A stretch of 64,000 nt of DNA from Desulfoscipio geothermicus (GCA_016841205.1 JAENZP010000015.1:16128-80127), one strand, 5' to 3'; counted from the stretch's first letter, positions 16,518-26,468 are shown. Notes: generated by a model from the letters alone, not told the origin. Translations and numbers: made by a program.

Positions 16518-18422
16518 ATGGGCCATCTAAGCGAATTGCATGCTCGGTGTACAGATCAATATATAGAAAAATTCAACAGAAGCCGTGTTATAGTTGGCCT
16601 GGGGACATGTGGCATTGCTGCCGGGGGAGATAAAGTAATGGCGGCCATCCAGCATGAAGCAGCCAGTAAAAATATGCATATTGACATAGACTTCACTAGC
16701 TGTATAGGTATATGCTTCAGAGAGCCTACGGTTGAAATTTCCCTGCCGGGCTTTGCCGGCGTGATCTATGGGGATATGACACCCGATAAGGTACCTTACT
16801 TACTGGAAAGCCATATTATCAATAGGCATCCTGTTGAGGAATGGGCTGTGATGCAAATTTCAGAAGGCTCTACTGCTCTTTATGAGAATATTACCAAAAT
16901 GAATGACTATCCATTTTACAGTAAACAGGTGCGCACGGTAACCTCGCGGTTAGGGCGCACCAATCCCGAAAGCCTTACAGATTACGTGGCCACCGATGGT
17001 TATAAGGCCTTGGAAAAAGCCTTAAGCATGCAACAGCTCGATATCATTGAAGAAATCAAAAAATCCGGCCTGCGCGGCCGGGGTGGCGGCGGTTTCCCCA
17101 CCGGTATGAAATGGGGCTTTGTTTACCAGGCCGTGGGAGCTAAAAAATATGTAGTTTGCAACGCTGACGAGGGCGATCCCGGCGCTTTTATGGACCGCAG
17201 TGTACTGGAAGGGGACCCGCACTCCGTTCTGGAAGGAATGGCCATCTGTGGGTACGCTGTAGGCGCCGATGAAGGCTATATTTTCGTGAGGGCTGAATAT
17301 CCCCTAGCCATTAAACGGCTGCAAACAGCCATTGCTCAGGCTGAAAAGTACGGTCTGCTGGGCAATAATATTCTGGATACCGGTTTTAACTTTAAAATCA
17401 AGATTAAGGCCGGAGCGGGCGCTTTTGTATGTGGCGAAGAGACCGCTCTGTTAACATCTATAGAAGGGAACCGCGGCATGCCACGGGTACGCCCTCCTTT
17501 CCCGGCTAACCAGGGGCTCTGGGGGAAACCAACCAATCTGAATAACGTAGAAACATACGTTAACGTACCTTTTATCATTAACCGCGGAAGCGATTGGTAC
17601 ACCTCTATGGGTACTGAGGAAAGCAAAGGCAGTAAAGTATTCTGCCTGACCGGAAAAATTAACAATACGGGGCTGGCCGAAGTACCGATGGGTATTTCAC
17701 TCCGGGATATTATATATTCCGTTGGCGGCGGCATTCAAAACGGCAAAAGATTTAAAGCTGTGCAAATAGGCGGGCCCTCCGGTGGCTGTATCCGTGAGGA
17801 AGACTTGGATTTACCGGTGGACTATGATTCGCTTACCGCCGCCGGGGCTATGATGGGCTCAGGGGGCCTGGTGGTCATGGACGAAACTACCTGTATGGTG
17901 GACGTGGCCAAATTCTTCCTTAGTTTCACCCAAACTGAATCCTGCGGCAAGTGCACCCCCTGCCGGGAAGGCACTAAGCGAATGCTGGAAATTTTGAACC
18001 GACTCTGCAGCGGTGCAGGCAGAATGGAAGATTTAGATACCCTTGAACGCCTAGGACGAGTGGTTAAAAATACTGCCCTGTGCGGGCTGGGCCAAACCTG
18101 CCCCAACCCCATTTTGTCTACTATACTCTATTATAGGGATGAATACCTGGCCCATATCCAGGATAAGCGCTGTCCGGCCGGTGCCTGCAGCGCCCTGTTG
18201 GTGTACCAAATTGACCCTGATAAATGCAAGGGCTGCAGCAAATGTGCCAAAAATTGCCCTGCAGGAGCTATTACAGGCGGGAAGAAAAAGCCCTACTTCA
18301 TCGACGTAGATAAGTGTATCAAATGCGGCGCCTGCCTGCCGGGTTGCCAATTTGAGGCCATTTACAATGACGCAGCACCACACCGGAACAACTGCCGGCC
18401 AGCCACCCGTAGGACTGCCTGA
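16518..18422 (+). CDS. NuoF-like FMN/NAD(H)-binding subunit of formate dehydrogenase complex
   Basis: 634 residues, longer than NuoF because of extra domains. N-terminal ~110 residues: [2Fe-2S] thioredoxin-like domain (GLGTCGIAAGG, SCIGIC). Core: FMN/NADH site GRGGGGFPTG near residue 190, GADEGYIFVRAEYP, GAGAFVCGEETALL, and the [4Fe-4S] motif CGKCTPCREG near 475. C-terminus: two ferredoxin clusters, CKGCSKCAKNCP and CIKCGACLPGCQ. This domain set is shared by bifurcating hydrogenases and formate dehydrogenases. It links FdhA to NAD(H), and the added ferredoxin domain suggests a ferredoxin contact. ATG preceded by AGGAGG. Confidence 0.93.
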   Translation: MGHLSELHARCTDQYIEKFNRSRVIVGLGTCGIAAGGDKVMAAIQHEAASKNMHIDIDFTSCIGICFREPTVEISLPGFAGVIYGDMTPDKVPYLLESHIINRHPVEEWAVMQISEGSTALYENITKMNDYPFYSKQVRTVTSRLGRTNPESLTDYVATDGYKALEKALSMQQLDIIEEIKKSGLRGRGGGGFPTGMKWGFVYQAVGAKKYVVCNADEGDPGAFMDRSVLEGDPHSVLEGMAICGYAVGADEGYIFVRAEYPLAIKRLQTAIAQAEKYGLLGNNILDTGFNFKIKIKAGAGAFVCGEETALLTSIEGNRGMPRVRPPFPANQGLWGKPTNLNNVETYVNVPFIINRGSDWYTSMGTEESKGSKVFCLTGKINNTGLAEVPMGISLRDIIYSVGGGIQNGKRFKAVQIGGPSGGCIREEDLDLPVDYDSLTAAGAMMGSGGLVVMDETTCMVDVAKFFLSFTQTESCGKCTPCREGTKRMLEILNRLCSGAGRMEDLDTLERLGRVVKNTALCGLGQTCPNPILSTILYYRDEYLAHIQDKRCPAGACSALLVYQIDPDKCKGCSKCAKNCPAGAITGGKKKPYFIDVDKCIKCGACLPGCQFEAIYNDAAPHRNNCRPATRRTA

Positions 18423-18488
18423 CCTGCAATTCAACTGCTACTGCCGGTTACTCAATTGACCAATTAAACACCGGGAAGGAAGGGATAC

Positions 18489-21182
18489 TTGACGGTGACG
18501 GAAATTACATTAACTATTAACGACATAACCGTAACCGTTCCCCAGGGGGCCACCGTGCTTGAGGCCGCCCACCAGGCAGGGGTGTTTATACCTACCTTTT
18601 GCCATGACCCGGAGCTAACCAAGTTTGGGGCCTGCCGAATGTGCGTGGTGGAAATAGCGGGCATACGCAATCTGCCTGCCTCCTGTGTCACCGTGGCTAC
18701 AGAGGGCATGGTGGTACACGCTGATTCACCGGCGGTCCAGGAAGCCAGGAAAACGGTACTGGAGTTAATGCTGGCCAACCACCCGTTGGACTGCCTCACC
18801 TGCGGCAAAAGCGGGGACTGCCGGCTGCAAGATTACGCCTACCTGTACGGTGTTAAAACCGGGTCCTTTGAGGGTGAAAGGCATTGCTATCCTTTAGAGG
18901 ACGATAACCCCTTTATCGTAAGAGATATGAATAAATGTATCTTGTGCGGCAGATGTGTGCGTGCCTGTGCCGAAATCCAGGGCAACAGCATCGTTGAATT
19001 TACTAACCGTGGCTTTAATGCCAAAATCACCCCGGCTATGGACGTGTCCCTGGCGGCTTCGGACTGCGTTTTTTGCGGCAACTGCGTTGCAGTATGCCCG
19101 GTAGGTGCTCTGCAGGAAAAAAGGCTGCGCAGAGCAGCCCGCACCTGGGAAGTGCGCAAGGTCAAAACCACCTGCCCGTACTGCGGTACAGGCTGCAGTT
19201 TTGATCTCAACGTCAAGGACAATAAGGTGGTGGGAGTTACCTCCTGCGACGGCGACGTCAATGGCCGGGCACTGTGCGTCAAGGGACGCTTCGGCTACGG
19301 GTTTATTCACCACCCCGACCGCTTAACCACACCGCTTATTAAAAAAAACGGCATATTCGTGAAGGCTACCTGGGATGAAGCCATTGGCTTGGTAGCCCAA
19401 AAGCTTGGTCAGGTCAAAGCACAATACGGCAGTGACGCGCTGGCGGTACTCAGCTCGGCTCGCTGTACCAATGAAGAAAACTATTTGCTGCAGAAATTCA
19501 CCCGCGCGGTACTCGGTACCAACAGTATTGATCACTGTGCCCGTCTCTGACACGCTCCTACCGTCGCCGGTCTGGCGAATGCATTTGGGAGCGGGGCAAT
19601 GACCAACAGTATTGCTGAAATCGCCGGAGCCGACTTTATTTTGGCCATCGGCACCAATACCACGGAAGCGCACCCCATTATCAGCCTGAAAGCTAAAAAG
19701 GCCCAGCGCAACGGCGCCACCCTAGTAGTGGTAGACCCGCGGCGCACCGAGCTGGCGGAACTGGCTAACGTACACTTGCAGCTTAAATCAGGCTCCGACA
19801 TTGCATTGCTTAACGCTTTGGCCCATGTCATTATTGCTGAGGAACTGTGGAACAATGATTTCGTGGCCGGCCGCACCGAAGATTTTGAGGCCTTTAAAGC
19901 TATTGTGGCCAAATATACTCCGGAATTGGCCGAGCAAATTACGGGCATTTCCGCAGAAACGATAAGAGAAGTAGCCCGGGGCTATGCCCGAGCGCAAAAA
20001 GCCACCATTTTATATACGATGGGAATTACCCAGCACATTTGCGGCACCCATAACGTGTTAGCCGTAGCTAACCTGGCCATGCTCTGCGGGCAGATCGGCA
20101 AAGAGAGCAGCGGTGTCAACCCGCTGCGGGGCCAAAACAATGTGCAAGGGTCCTGTGACATGGGCGCGCTACCCAGTGTTTTCACAGGCTACCAGGCAGT
20201 CACCGCATATGACCAGCGGGCTAAGTTTGCCAAAGCCTGGCACGTTGCCGAACTACCTGCCCGGCCCGGCCTGACCGTGGGTGAAATGATGGATAAAGCC
20301 GGTACGGACGAGTTGAAAGGTATGTACATCATGGGAGAAAACCCCGTGCTGTCTGACCCCGACAGCAACCATGTAGTACATGCTCTAGAGAAATTGGACT
20401 TTCTGGTGGTACAAGACATCTTCCTTACTGAAACGGCTGCCCTGGCTGACGTGGTACTACCTGCGGCCAGCTTTGCCGAAAAAGACGGCACCTTCAGCAA
20501 CACTGAGCGCCGGGTGCAGCGGGTGCGCAAGGCCATCGACCCGGTAGGCAACGCCCGGCCGGACTGGCAGATAATCTGTGCCGTGTCTGCCGCAATGGGC
20601 TATCCCATGCAGTATGCCACTGCCTCCGACATCTTCGATGAAATGGCCTTGCTAACCCCGACTTATGCAGGTATATCCTATGCCCGACTGGAGCAGGGAG
20701 ACATCCAGTGGCCCTGTCCCAACGCCAACCACCCGGGCACCACTTACCTGCATAAGGATAAGTTTTTGCGAGGCTTGGGCAAATTTAACCCGGTAGAGTA
20801 TATTCCCCCGGCGGAAATGCCCGATGCCGGCTACCCACTGTTGTTAAGCACCGGGCGGCGGTATTTCCACTACCACACCGGTACTATGACCCAACGTACC
20901 GGTGCCCTGGAAGTGCACTATGGCACCGAATACCTGGAAATTAATCAGGCGGATGCCGCCTCCCTGGGCATCGCCGACGGCGATATGGCCCAAGTATCCT
21001 CCCGCCGCGGCCAGGTGAAGATAGCAGCCCGTATAAGCAAAGTAGTACCCCAAGGGCTGGTATTTACCTCGTTCCACTTCCCGGAAGTGGCTATAAATAA
21101 GCTGACCAACCCGGCGAAAGACTCGTTGTCCAAGATACCGGAACTGAAGGTATGCGCCGTAAGGGTGGAAAAGGCGAGTTGA
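18489..21182 (+). CDS. fdhA: Formate dehydrogenase catalytic subunit, selenocysteine-containing (UGA read through)
   Basis: One gene of 898 codons with an in-frame TGA at 19548-19550 (codon 354) that must encode selenocysteine; without it the frame splits in two. The context CARL-U-HAPTVAGL is the standard FDH active site. N-terminus: [2Fe-2S] ferredoxin (CHDPELTKFGACRMC), His-Cys cluster region, two [4Fe-4S] motifs (CILCGRCVRAC, CVFCGNCVAVC). Then the molybdopterin domain opens with CPYCGTGCSF. The C-terminal half holds MGITQHICGTHNV, GENPVLSDPDSNHV and the dinucleotide-binding end RRGQVK. It oxidises formate or reduces CO2 at Mo/W-bis-MGD. TTG start after GGAAGG. selA and selB lie at 40.6-44 kb. 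Confidence 0.95.
19551..19595 (+). promoter_or_regulatory. Bacterial SECIS element of fdhA
   Basis: Directly 3' of the UGA: outer stem CGCTCC (19553-19558) / GGAGCG (19588-19593), inner stem TCGCC (19564-19568) / GGCGA (19574-19578), apical loop GGTCT. The GGUCU loop is the one bound by SelB in the E. coli fdhF SECIS. The distance from UGA to apical loop (~18 nt) fits the bacterial rule. Confidence 0.88.
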
Positions 21183-21216
21183 TTGGTTTACAGCAGCATC
21201 GATAGTGGATGTAGTG

Positions 21217-21280
21217 GATGGGGTCAGACCTTGACATTTGACACGTAGTTAAGTGTCAAATGTCAAGGTCTGACCCCATC
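21217..21280. repeat. 28-bp perfect inverted repeat, REP/MITE-like element
   Basis: Arms 21217-21244 and 21253-21280 are exactly complementary over 28 bp, with an 8-nt loop GTAGTTAA. The arm reads GATGGGGTCAGACC, then TTGACATTTGACAC. A GTAG tetranucleotide occurs just before the first arm (21211-21214) and in the loop. GGGGTCAGACC-type palindromes of this kind are, to my knowledge, scattered in many anaerobe genomes and linked to REP-associated tyrosine (Y1) transposases. No T tract follows, so it is not a normal terminator, although it may block read-through from fdhA. Confidence 0.7.
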
Positions 21281-21408
21281 ACACATGTAAACGGTTTTTC
21301 CATACAGTATTGGTGTCATATGGGTACATGTTAATAATTTTTCAGCAGCATAAATAAAATCTAAACATAGTATGGAGGTGTATAAAGAAAATATAGAGGT
21401 GTATATTA

Positions 21409-23049
21409 ATGGTCGATTTAAACAAAGTATGGTATAAAAATTACTCCCCCAATGTGCGGCCGCATCTTCATTACCCGGACATAACCATACCCCAGTATCT
21501 GGATAAATCGGCCAAGGATTTCCCGGAGCGAGCTGCTGTTGTATTCGCCGGCACCAGGTATTCTTACCAAATGCTGGCGGGGATGGTCAATCAATGCGCT
21601 GGTGCTCTGGCAGCATTGGGCGTAAAAAAAGGTGACCGGGTGGCTATAATGACCCCCAATTGCCCCCAGTACATACTGGGCTTTTTAGCCACCTTGAAAT
21701 TAGGTGCCATTGTAGTGCAGGTTAACCCCATGTATGTAGAAAGGGAACTGGAGTATATTTTAAAAGACTCGGGCGCTCAAACCATAATTGCTTACGATGC
21801 CCTATACCAGCGCATTAAAAACGTGCGCAGCCGTACAGCGCTGGAAAACGTTATTGTTTTCGCACTGGGCAAGCCTGCCGGCGCTATTGACGAAAACGCC
21901 ATCCAGGCAGAGGTACTGCTGCCTCAGTACCCGCTCCAATTCCAGCAAGTGCCCGTAAATATGGATGAAGATGTAGCTGTGTTCCAGTACACCGGCGGCA
22001 CCACCGGCGTGTCCAAAGGTGCCATGCTAACCAATCGCAACCTTACCGCCAATACCCTCCAAGTTACCGAGTGGATTGAAACATTGGACTACGGCAAAGA
22101 AAAAGTGCTCAGTGCACTGCCTTTTTTCCATTCCTACGGCATGACCAGCTGCCTTAATCTAAGCATTATGAACGCTGCCACAATGATTATCATGGCCCAG
22201 TTCAATATCAGGGAATGCCTGGAATTGATTAAGAACGAAAAACCAACTATATTCCCGGGCGTGCCCACTATGTACATTGCCGTAAATAATTATCCCAATG
22301 TACAGGAATACGGCATTAAAACCATTAAAAGCTGCATGAGCGGCTCGGCACCCCTGCCAATGGAAGTAGTGGAAATATTTGAAATGTTGACAGGAGGATT
22401 ATTAGTAGAAGGCTACGGCCTGTCGGAAGCCTCCCCAGTGACGCATTGCAATCCCCTGCTGAACCGGCGCAAGGTTGGTTCTATCGGTATTCCGTTGCCC
22501 GACACGGACTGCAAAATAATGGACTTAGAAACTGGAGAACGGGAACTAGCCCCGGGTGAATCCGGCGAACTTTGCGTCAGAGGGCCCCAGGTGATGAAAG
22601 GGTACTGGAATATGCCCGAAGAAACCGCCAATATACTAAAAAATGGCTGGGTTTATACAGGTGATATTGCCTGGATGGACGACGAAGGGTACTGCTATAT
22701 TGTAGACCGCAAAAAAGATATTATTATAGCGGGCGGCTATAATATTTACCCTCGGGAAATTGAAGAAGTTTTGTTTGAACATCCCAAAATACTGGAAGCA
22801 GTGACGGTTGGCGTGCCAGATCCGTACCGTGGTGAAACCGTCAAAGCGTTCATCGTACTAAAAGAAGGCAAGCAGGCCACCGAAAGGGAAATCATCCAAT
22901 ACTGCAGAGCTAATCTGGCCAGATACAAAGTACCTAAACATGTGGAATTCCGACCCGCACTGCCCCAAAACATCGTGGGAAAGGTGCTTAGGCGTGTACT
23001 CAGAGAAGAAGAAAGACAAAAATTTTCAAACTTATCATCCAAAATATAG
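21409..23049 (+). CDS. Long-chain fatty-acid/acyl-CoA ligase (AMP-forming)
   Basis: 546-residue ANL-superfamily enzyme. Core motifs are intact: phosphate-binding YTGGTTGVSKGAMLTNRNL (residue ~192), GYGLSEASP (~343), the hinge YTGDIAWMDDEGY with the ribose-binding Asp, and the C-terminal catalytic Lys in NIVGKVLRR. The N-terminal VRPHLHYPDITIPQYL resembles long-chain acyl-CoA ligases. It activates a carboxylic acid to acyl-AMP and then the CoA thioester; chain length cannot be told. Monocistronic, ATG with a weak GAGGTG ~8 nt upstream. A sirtuin that could deacylate the catalytic Lys is encoded at 11.5 kb. Confidence 0.92.
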   Translation: MVDLNKVWYKNYSPNVRPHLHYPDITIPQYLDKSAKDFPERAAVVFAGTRYSYQMLAGMVNQCAGALAALGVKKGDRVAIMTPNCPQYILGFLATLKLGAIVVQVNPMYVERELEYILKDSGAQTIIAYDALYQRIKNVRSRTALENVIVFALGKPAGAIDENAIQAEVLLPQYPLQFQQVPVNMDEDVAVFQYTGGTTGVSKGAMLTNRNLTANTLQVTEWIETLDYGKEKVLSALPFFHSYGMTSCLNLSIMNAATMIIMAQFNIRECLELIKNEKPTIFPGVPTMYIAVNNYPNVQEYGIKTIKSCMSGSAPLPMEVVEIFEMLTGGLLVEGYGLSEASPVTHCNPLLNRRKVGSIGIPLPDTDCKIMDLETGERELAPGESGELCVRGPQVMKGYWNMPEETANILKNGWVYTGDIAWMDDEGYCYIVDRKKDIIIAGGYNIYPREIEEVLFEHPKILEAVTVGVPDPYRGETVKAFIVLKEGKQATEREIIQYCRANLARYKVPKHVEFRPALPQNIVGKVLRRVLREEERQKFSNLSSKI

Positions 23050-23230
23050 CACCCTGATGCAAAGAATATTTTGACAAAACCTCTAAAACAATCTGATACC
23101 ATTCTATTGCATAAATTATGAAAATTGTGCTACAATTTTTTTAATACAATATAATACAAATTTATTATACAATTAACATTATTTAACATAACGATATAAC
23201 TATTAAAAGCTTTTAAGGAGGTGTCGGGCA

Positions 23231-24934
23231 ATGGAGCTAGGCAAAACCGTGCTTTGGGGCTTGCTGGGCGGCATGGGGCTTTTGCTATACGGAATGTATA
23301 TCATGAGTGAAGGCCTGCAAAAAATTGCCGGACACAGGCTTAGGAGCATCCTCAGCACCCTCACTCACAACCGCTTCTCAGCGCTTATCGTGGGTGCACT
23401 GGTTACTATGCTCTTTCAGAGCAGCACTGCCACCACCGTAATTTTAGTAGGTTTAACCAGCGCATCCATCATGTCGTTAAAACAAACCCTGGGGGTAATC
23501 TTAGGCGCAGATATTGGAACCACCGTTACAGCCCAGCTAATCGCCCTTAAAGTTACTGAAATATCCTTACCAATTGTGGGCATCGGTGCCATCATTATAT
23601 TTTTTACCAAACGGGATCATTACAGACGAGTGGGCCAGGTGCTGATGGGTTTCGGGCTGCTTTTCTTAGGCCTTAAATTCATGGCTGATACCATGCAGCC
23701 GCTGAAAGACGAACTCTTTTTCCGCCAAATGCTGATGAGCGCCAGTGACTACCCGCTGCTGGCCATTGCCGCCGCCGCACTCTTTACATTTTTAGTACAC
23801 AGCAGTGCGGCATCATTAGGCGTAATCATGATTATGGCCATGCAGGACTTGGTGTCACTGCACTCCGCCATCTACCTTCTATTCGGGGCCAACATTGGTA
23901 CTTCTTTTACGGCGCTGCTTTCCAGTCTGGGCTCGTCAAGAGAGGCCCAGCGGGTGGCCGCGGCCCACCTGCTGTTTAAAGTAACCGGTGTGCTGGTGTT
24001 GCTGCCCTTTGTCAATCCCTATGCCCTACTAATGACTAAAATCACAGCCGTACCGGGGTACCAGGTGGCCAACGCCCATACTTTTTTTAATATCGGTATT
24101 GCGATTTTGTTTTTACCGTTTACAAATCAATTTGCCAGGGTGCTGCAATTAATTGTCCCGGACCGTAAAGGGTCTCGTGAAAAACAGTTAACACCCAAAT
24201 ACCTGGATGAAAAATTAATTAATACACCATCCATTGCTCTGGGGCTAGCGACCAAGGAAATAGGTAACGCCGCCGATCAGGTTTACATCATGATCCAATC
24301 TATTATTAAAATATTTGAAAGAAGCGATACAAAGCTTCTAGAAAAAATCAATAAACAAGAAGACTACCTGGATTTACTGAGCAAGTCCTTAACCGATTAC
24401 TTAACCAATGTGATGCGCCAGCCACTCTCCAGCAAAGAATTTTACCGGTCTATGAGCCATATGCATATCGTGGCCGATTTAGAGCACATTGGAGATATTA
24501 TCGAAAAGGATATTACTTATCTAGCCAACTGCAAGATAAAACAGCAGTCTCAATTCTCCGAGGCAGGCTGGAAAGAGATCAAGGATATGCACCTCCGGCT
24601 GGTCGATTTAATGCGCGTAGCCAATGTGGCCCTGGCTTCCAACGATACCGAGCTGGCCAATGCAGCCATCAAAGAATGCCCCAAGTTCGCCCGCATGGAA
24701 AGACATCTGCGAGCACAGCACTTTAAACGGCTTAAAGAAGGCACCGCGCTATCCATTTCCACCAGCTCACTGCACCTGGATTTAATCAATTCATTTTTAC
24801 GCATTAGTGAGCACATCCATAATATATGCTTTGAAATAATAAACCAGGGCAACGACAGCGAAATTAACCAAAGCCATCATGCGGATGATAAAACCATGTC
24901 TCACAACGACCTTCCTAAAATCATAAATAGTTAA
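23231..24934 (+). CDS. Na+/phosphate cotransporter family protein with PhoU-like C-terminus
   Basis: 567 residues. The N-terminal half is a NptA/YjbB membrane domain built of two inverted repeats, each with the conserved QSS-type motif (LFQSSTATT near residue 64, LVHSSAASL near 193) and about eight hydrophobic helices. The C-terminal ~230 residues are helical and PhoU-like (KQEDYLDLLSKSLTDYL, then LEHIGDIIEKDI). It likely moves phosphate with sodium; export or import direction is uncertain in this family. AAGGAGGTG precedes the ATG. Monocistronic with a terminator. Confidence 0.9.
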   Translation: MELGKTVLWGLLGGMGLLLYGMYIMSEGLQKIAGHRLRSILSTLTHNRFSALIVGALVTMLFQSSTATTVILVGLTSASIMSLKQTLGVILGADIGTTVTAQLIALKVTEISLPIVGIGAIIIFFTKRDHYRRVGQVLMGFGLLFLGLKFMADTMQPLKDELFFRQMLMSASDYPLLAIAAAALFTFLVHSSAASLGVIMIMAMQDLVSLHSAIYLLFGANIGTSFTALLSSLGSSREAQRVAAAHLLFKVTGVLVLLPFVNPYALLMTKITAVPGYQVANAHTFFNIGIAILFLPFTNQFARVLQLIVPDRKGSREKQLTPKYLDEKLINTPSIALGLATKEIGNAADQVYIMIQSIIKIFERSDTKLLEKINKQEDYLDLLSKSLTDYLTNVMRQPLSSKEFYRSMSHMHIVADLEHIGDIIEKDITYLANCKIKQQSQFSEAGWKEIKDMHLRLVDLMRVANVALASNDTELANAAIKECPKFARMERHLRAQHFKRLKEGTALSISTSSLHLDLINSFLRISEHIHNICFEIINQGNDSEINQSHHADDKTMSHNDLPKIINS

Positions 24935-24935
24935 C

Positions 24936-24973
24936 AAAGAGCTGGTTTCACCAACAGTGAACCGGCTCTTTTT
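24936..24973 (+). terminator. Intrinsic terminator after the Na/Pi transporter gene
   Basis: Stem AAAGAGC-GGTT-CAC / GTG-ACC-GCTCTTT with two mismatches, then TTTTT. Confidence 0.8.
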
Positions 24974-25147
24974 ATCCAGCATGCTTTTTATTTATTAGTG
25001 CAGGAATAGCACATATGCCGTCGAATAATGCTATGAGTAGTTTATTTTAATTATTGTATATATTTAAAGCGGAGTAAATTTTATCATGTAACAGCCAGTG
25101 CTTATAATTTTGTTTATTCAGCTCAACGAAAAGGAAGGGGGATATAA

Positions 25148-25921
25148 TTGAAATTAAAGGCCCTAATCGTTGACGATGAAAACTCCGCACGCCATGAGCT
25201 ACGTTACCTGTTAAGCAGCTTTAAAAATATCGAAATTATAGGAGAGGCTGCAAGCGCCCAGGAGGCCCTGGCACTGGTCAAAGCACTGGAATACCAGGTG
25301 CTTTTTTTAGACGTGTTCATGCCCGACATGACAGGATTGGAATTGAGTGAGGCCATCCAGAAACTGCCTAACCCGCCCAAGGTGATATTTGTCACAGCCG
25401 ATGATGAATATGCCTTTAAAGCTTTTGAAGTCAACGCAATAGATTACCTTTTAAAACCAGTGGAACCAGGCCGACTCAAAAAAGCCATCGATAAGCTAAC
25501 CATGTTCTACCAAAAACCTGCCAACGATAATGAAAAAATCCAAAACCCGGAAGACGGCTCTAACAAACCCGTTACGTCTCAAATTAAGCTAGATCGCATC
25601 CCGGTGGAAAAGCAGGGCAAAACCATACTACTTGCTGAATCGGATATTTTCTACGCCTTTTCTGAGCAGGATTATATTTATATAAAAACCTATTGTGATA
25701 AGCTGGTCATCCGCTTTACTTTAAAAGAACTGGAAGCCCGGCTCAATCCTCAGTTTTTTTTCCGAACCCACCGCTGCTACCTGGTTAATTTGCACAAAGT
25801 AAAAGAAATAGTGCCCTTCTTTAACGGCACCTATAACCTGGTAGTTGATGACGAAGAACAAAGCAAAGTGCCTGTGAGCAGAGCACAGGCTAAAAAATTG
25901 CGCAAAATAATTGGTTTTTAA
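25148..25921 (+). CDS. LytTR-family response regulator (orphan)
   Basis: 257 residues. Receiver domain 1-120 with the acid pocket VDDE, phospho-acceptor Asp55 in FLDVFMPDM, Thr in FVTADDE and Lys in LLKPVEP. A linker of ~35 polar residues follows, then a LytTR DNA-binding domain from about residue 155 (ESDIFYAFSEQDYIYI, then FFRTHRCYLVNL). LytTR proteins bind imperfect direct repeats upstream of target promoters. No histidine kinase gene is adjacent, so the partner is elsewhere. TTG start with GAAGGGGG upstream; the gene is closed by its own terminator. Confidence 0.92.
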   Translation: MKLKALIVDDENSARHELRYLLSSFKNIEIIGEAASAQEALALVKALEYQVLFLDVFMPDMTGLELSEAIQKLPNPPKVIFVTADDEYAFKAFEVNAIDYLLKPVEPGRLKKAIDKLTMFYQKPANDNEKIQNPEDGSNKPVTSQIKLDRIPVEKQGKTILLAESDIFYAFSEQDYIYIKTYCDKLVIRFTLKELEARLNPQFFFRTHRCYLVNLHKVKEIVPFFNGTYNLVVDDEEQSKVPVSRAQAKKLRKIIGF

Positions 25922-25996
25922 TCACCACGCCTTTTTGCTCATATACGTATATGTACCAAATTACTAGTTAAGAATGTAAATGAATAAGCAAATTTT

Positions 25997-26022
25997 AAAC
26001 CTGCTCATAGGCAGGTTTTTCA
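25997..26022 (+). terminator. Intrinsic terminator after the LytTR gene
   Basis: Stem AAACCTGC / GCAGGTTT with a 6-nt loop, then TT-C-A. Confidence 0.85.
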
Positions 26023-26091
26023 TTTAGCGCGTTGAACCATGACAGTATTAGTTAATAAATTTATTTGGAAAGAGTGTTGATCTAACATGGG

Positions 26092-26463
26092 ATAATTGGC
26101 ATAGGCACTGATATAATAGAAATCGAAAGGATAAAAAAGGCGGCCTCTCGAAGAGAAAGATTTTTAAACCGTGTTTTTACACCCTGGGAAATTGCTTTTT
26201 GTATGCGCCGCCACAATCCCTGGCCCGGCCTAGCTGCCCGGTTTGCCGCTAAAGAAGCGGTTTTCAAGGCTCTAGGCACCGGGGTTACGGTCTGGCATGA
26301 AGTGGAGATCCGTGGCGGCGGCAATCAGCCGGTGCAAGTAATACTTACCGGTGCGGCTGTACAAATTGCCCGGACCGGTCATGTCGATAAAGTACTGTTG
26401 TCCATATCTCATGACCAGGGGCGGGCGGTAGCCTTTGCTACGGTGATATCTAAGGGAGAGTGA
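26092..26463 (+). CDS. acpS: Holo-[acyl-carrier-protein] synthase; no canonical start codon
   Basis: The frame clearly encodes AcpS: IGIGTDIIEIERI at the N-terminus, FTPWEIAFC, then AARFAAKEAVFKALGTG and LSISHDQGRAVAFA. The enzyme moves phosphopantetheine from CoA to ACP. About 123 residues, the usual length. No ATG, GTG or TTG exists in this frame between a TAA at 26083-26085 and Met codon 26203, which lies beyond the catalytic N-terminus. The codon where Met is expected is ATA 26092 (ATT follows). An ATG at 26087 is out of frame by 2 nt, so either AUA/AUU initiation or a frameshift just after the ATG must be assumed. It overlaps the next gene closely. Confidence 0.8.
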   Translation: MIGIGTDIIEIERIKKAASRRERFLNRVFTPWEIAFCMRRHNPWPGLAARFAAKEAVFKALGTGVTVWHEVEIRGGGNQPVQVILTGAAVQIARTGHVDKVLLSISHDQGRAVAFATVISKGE

Positions 26464-26468
26464 TACAA

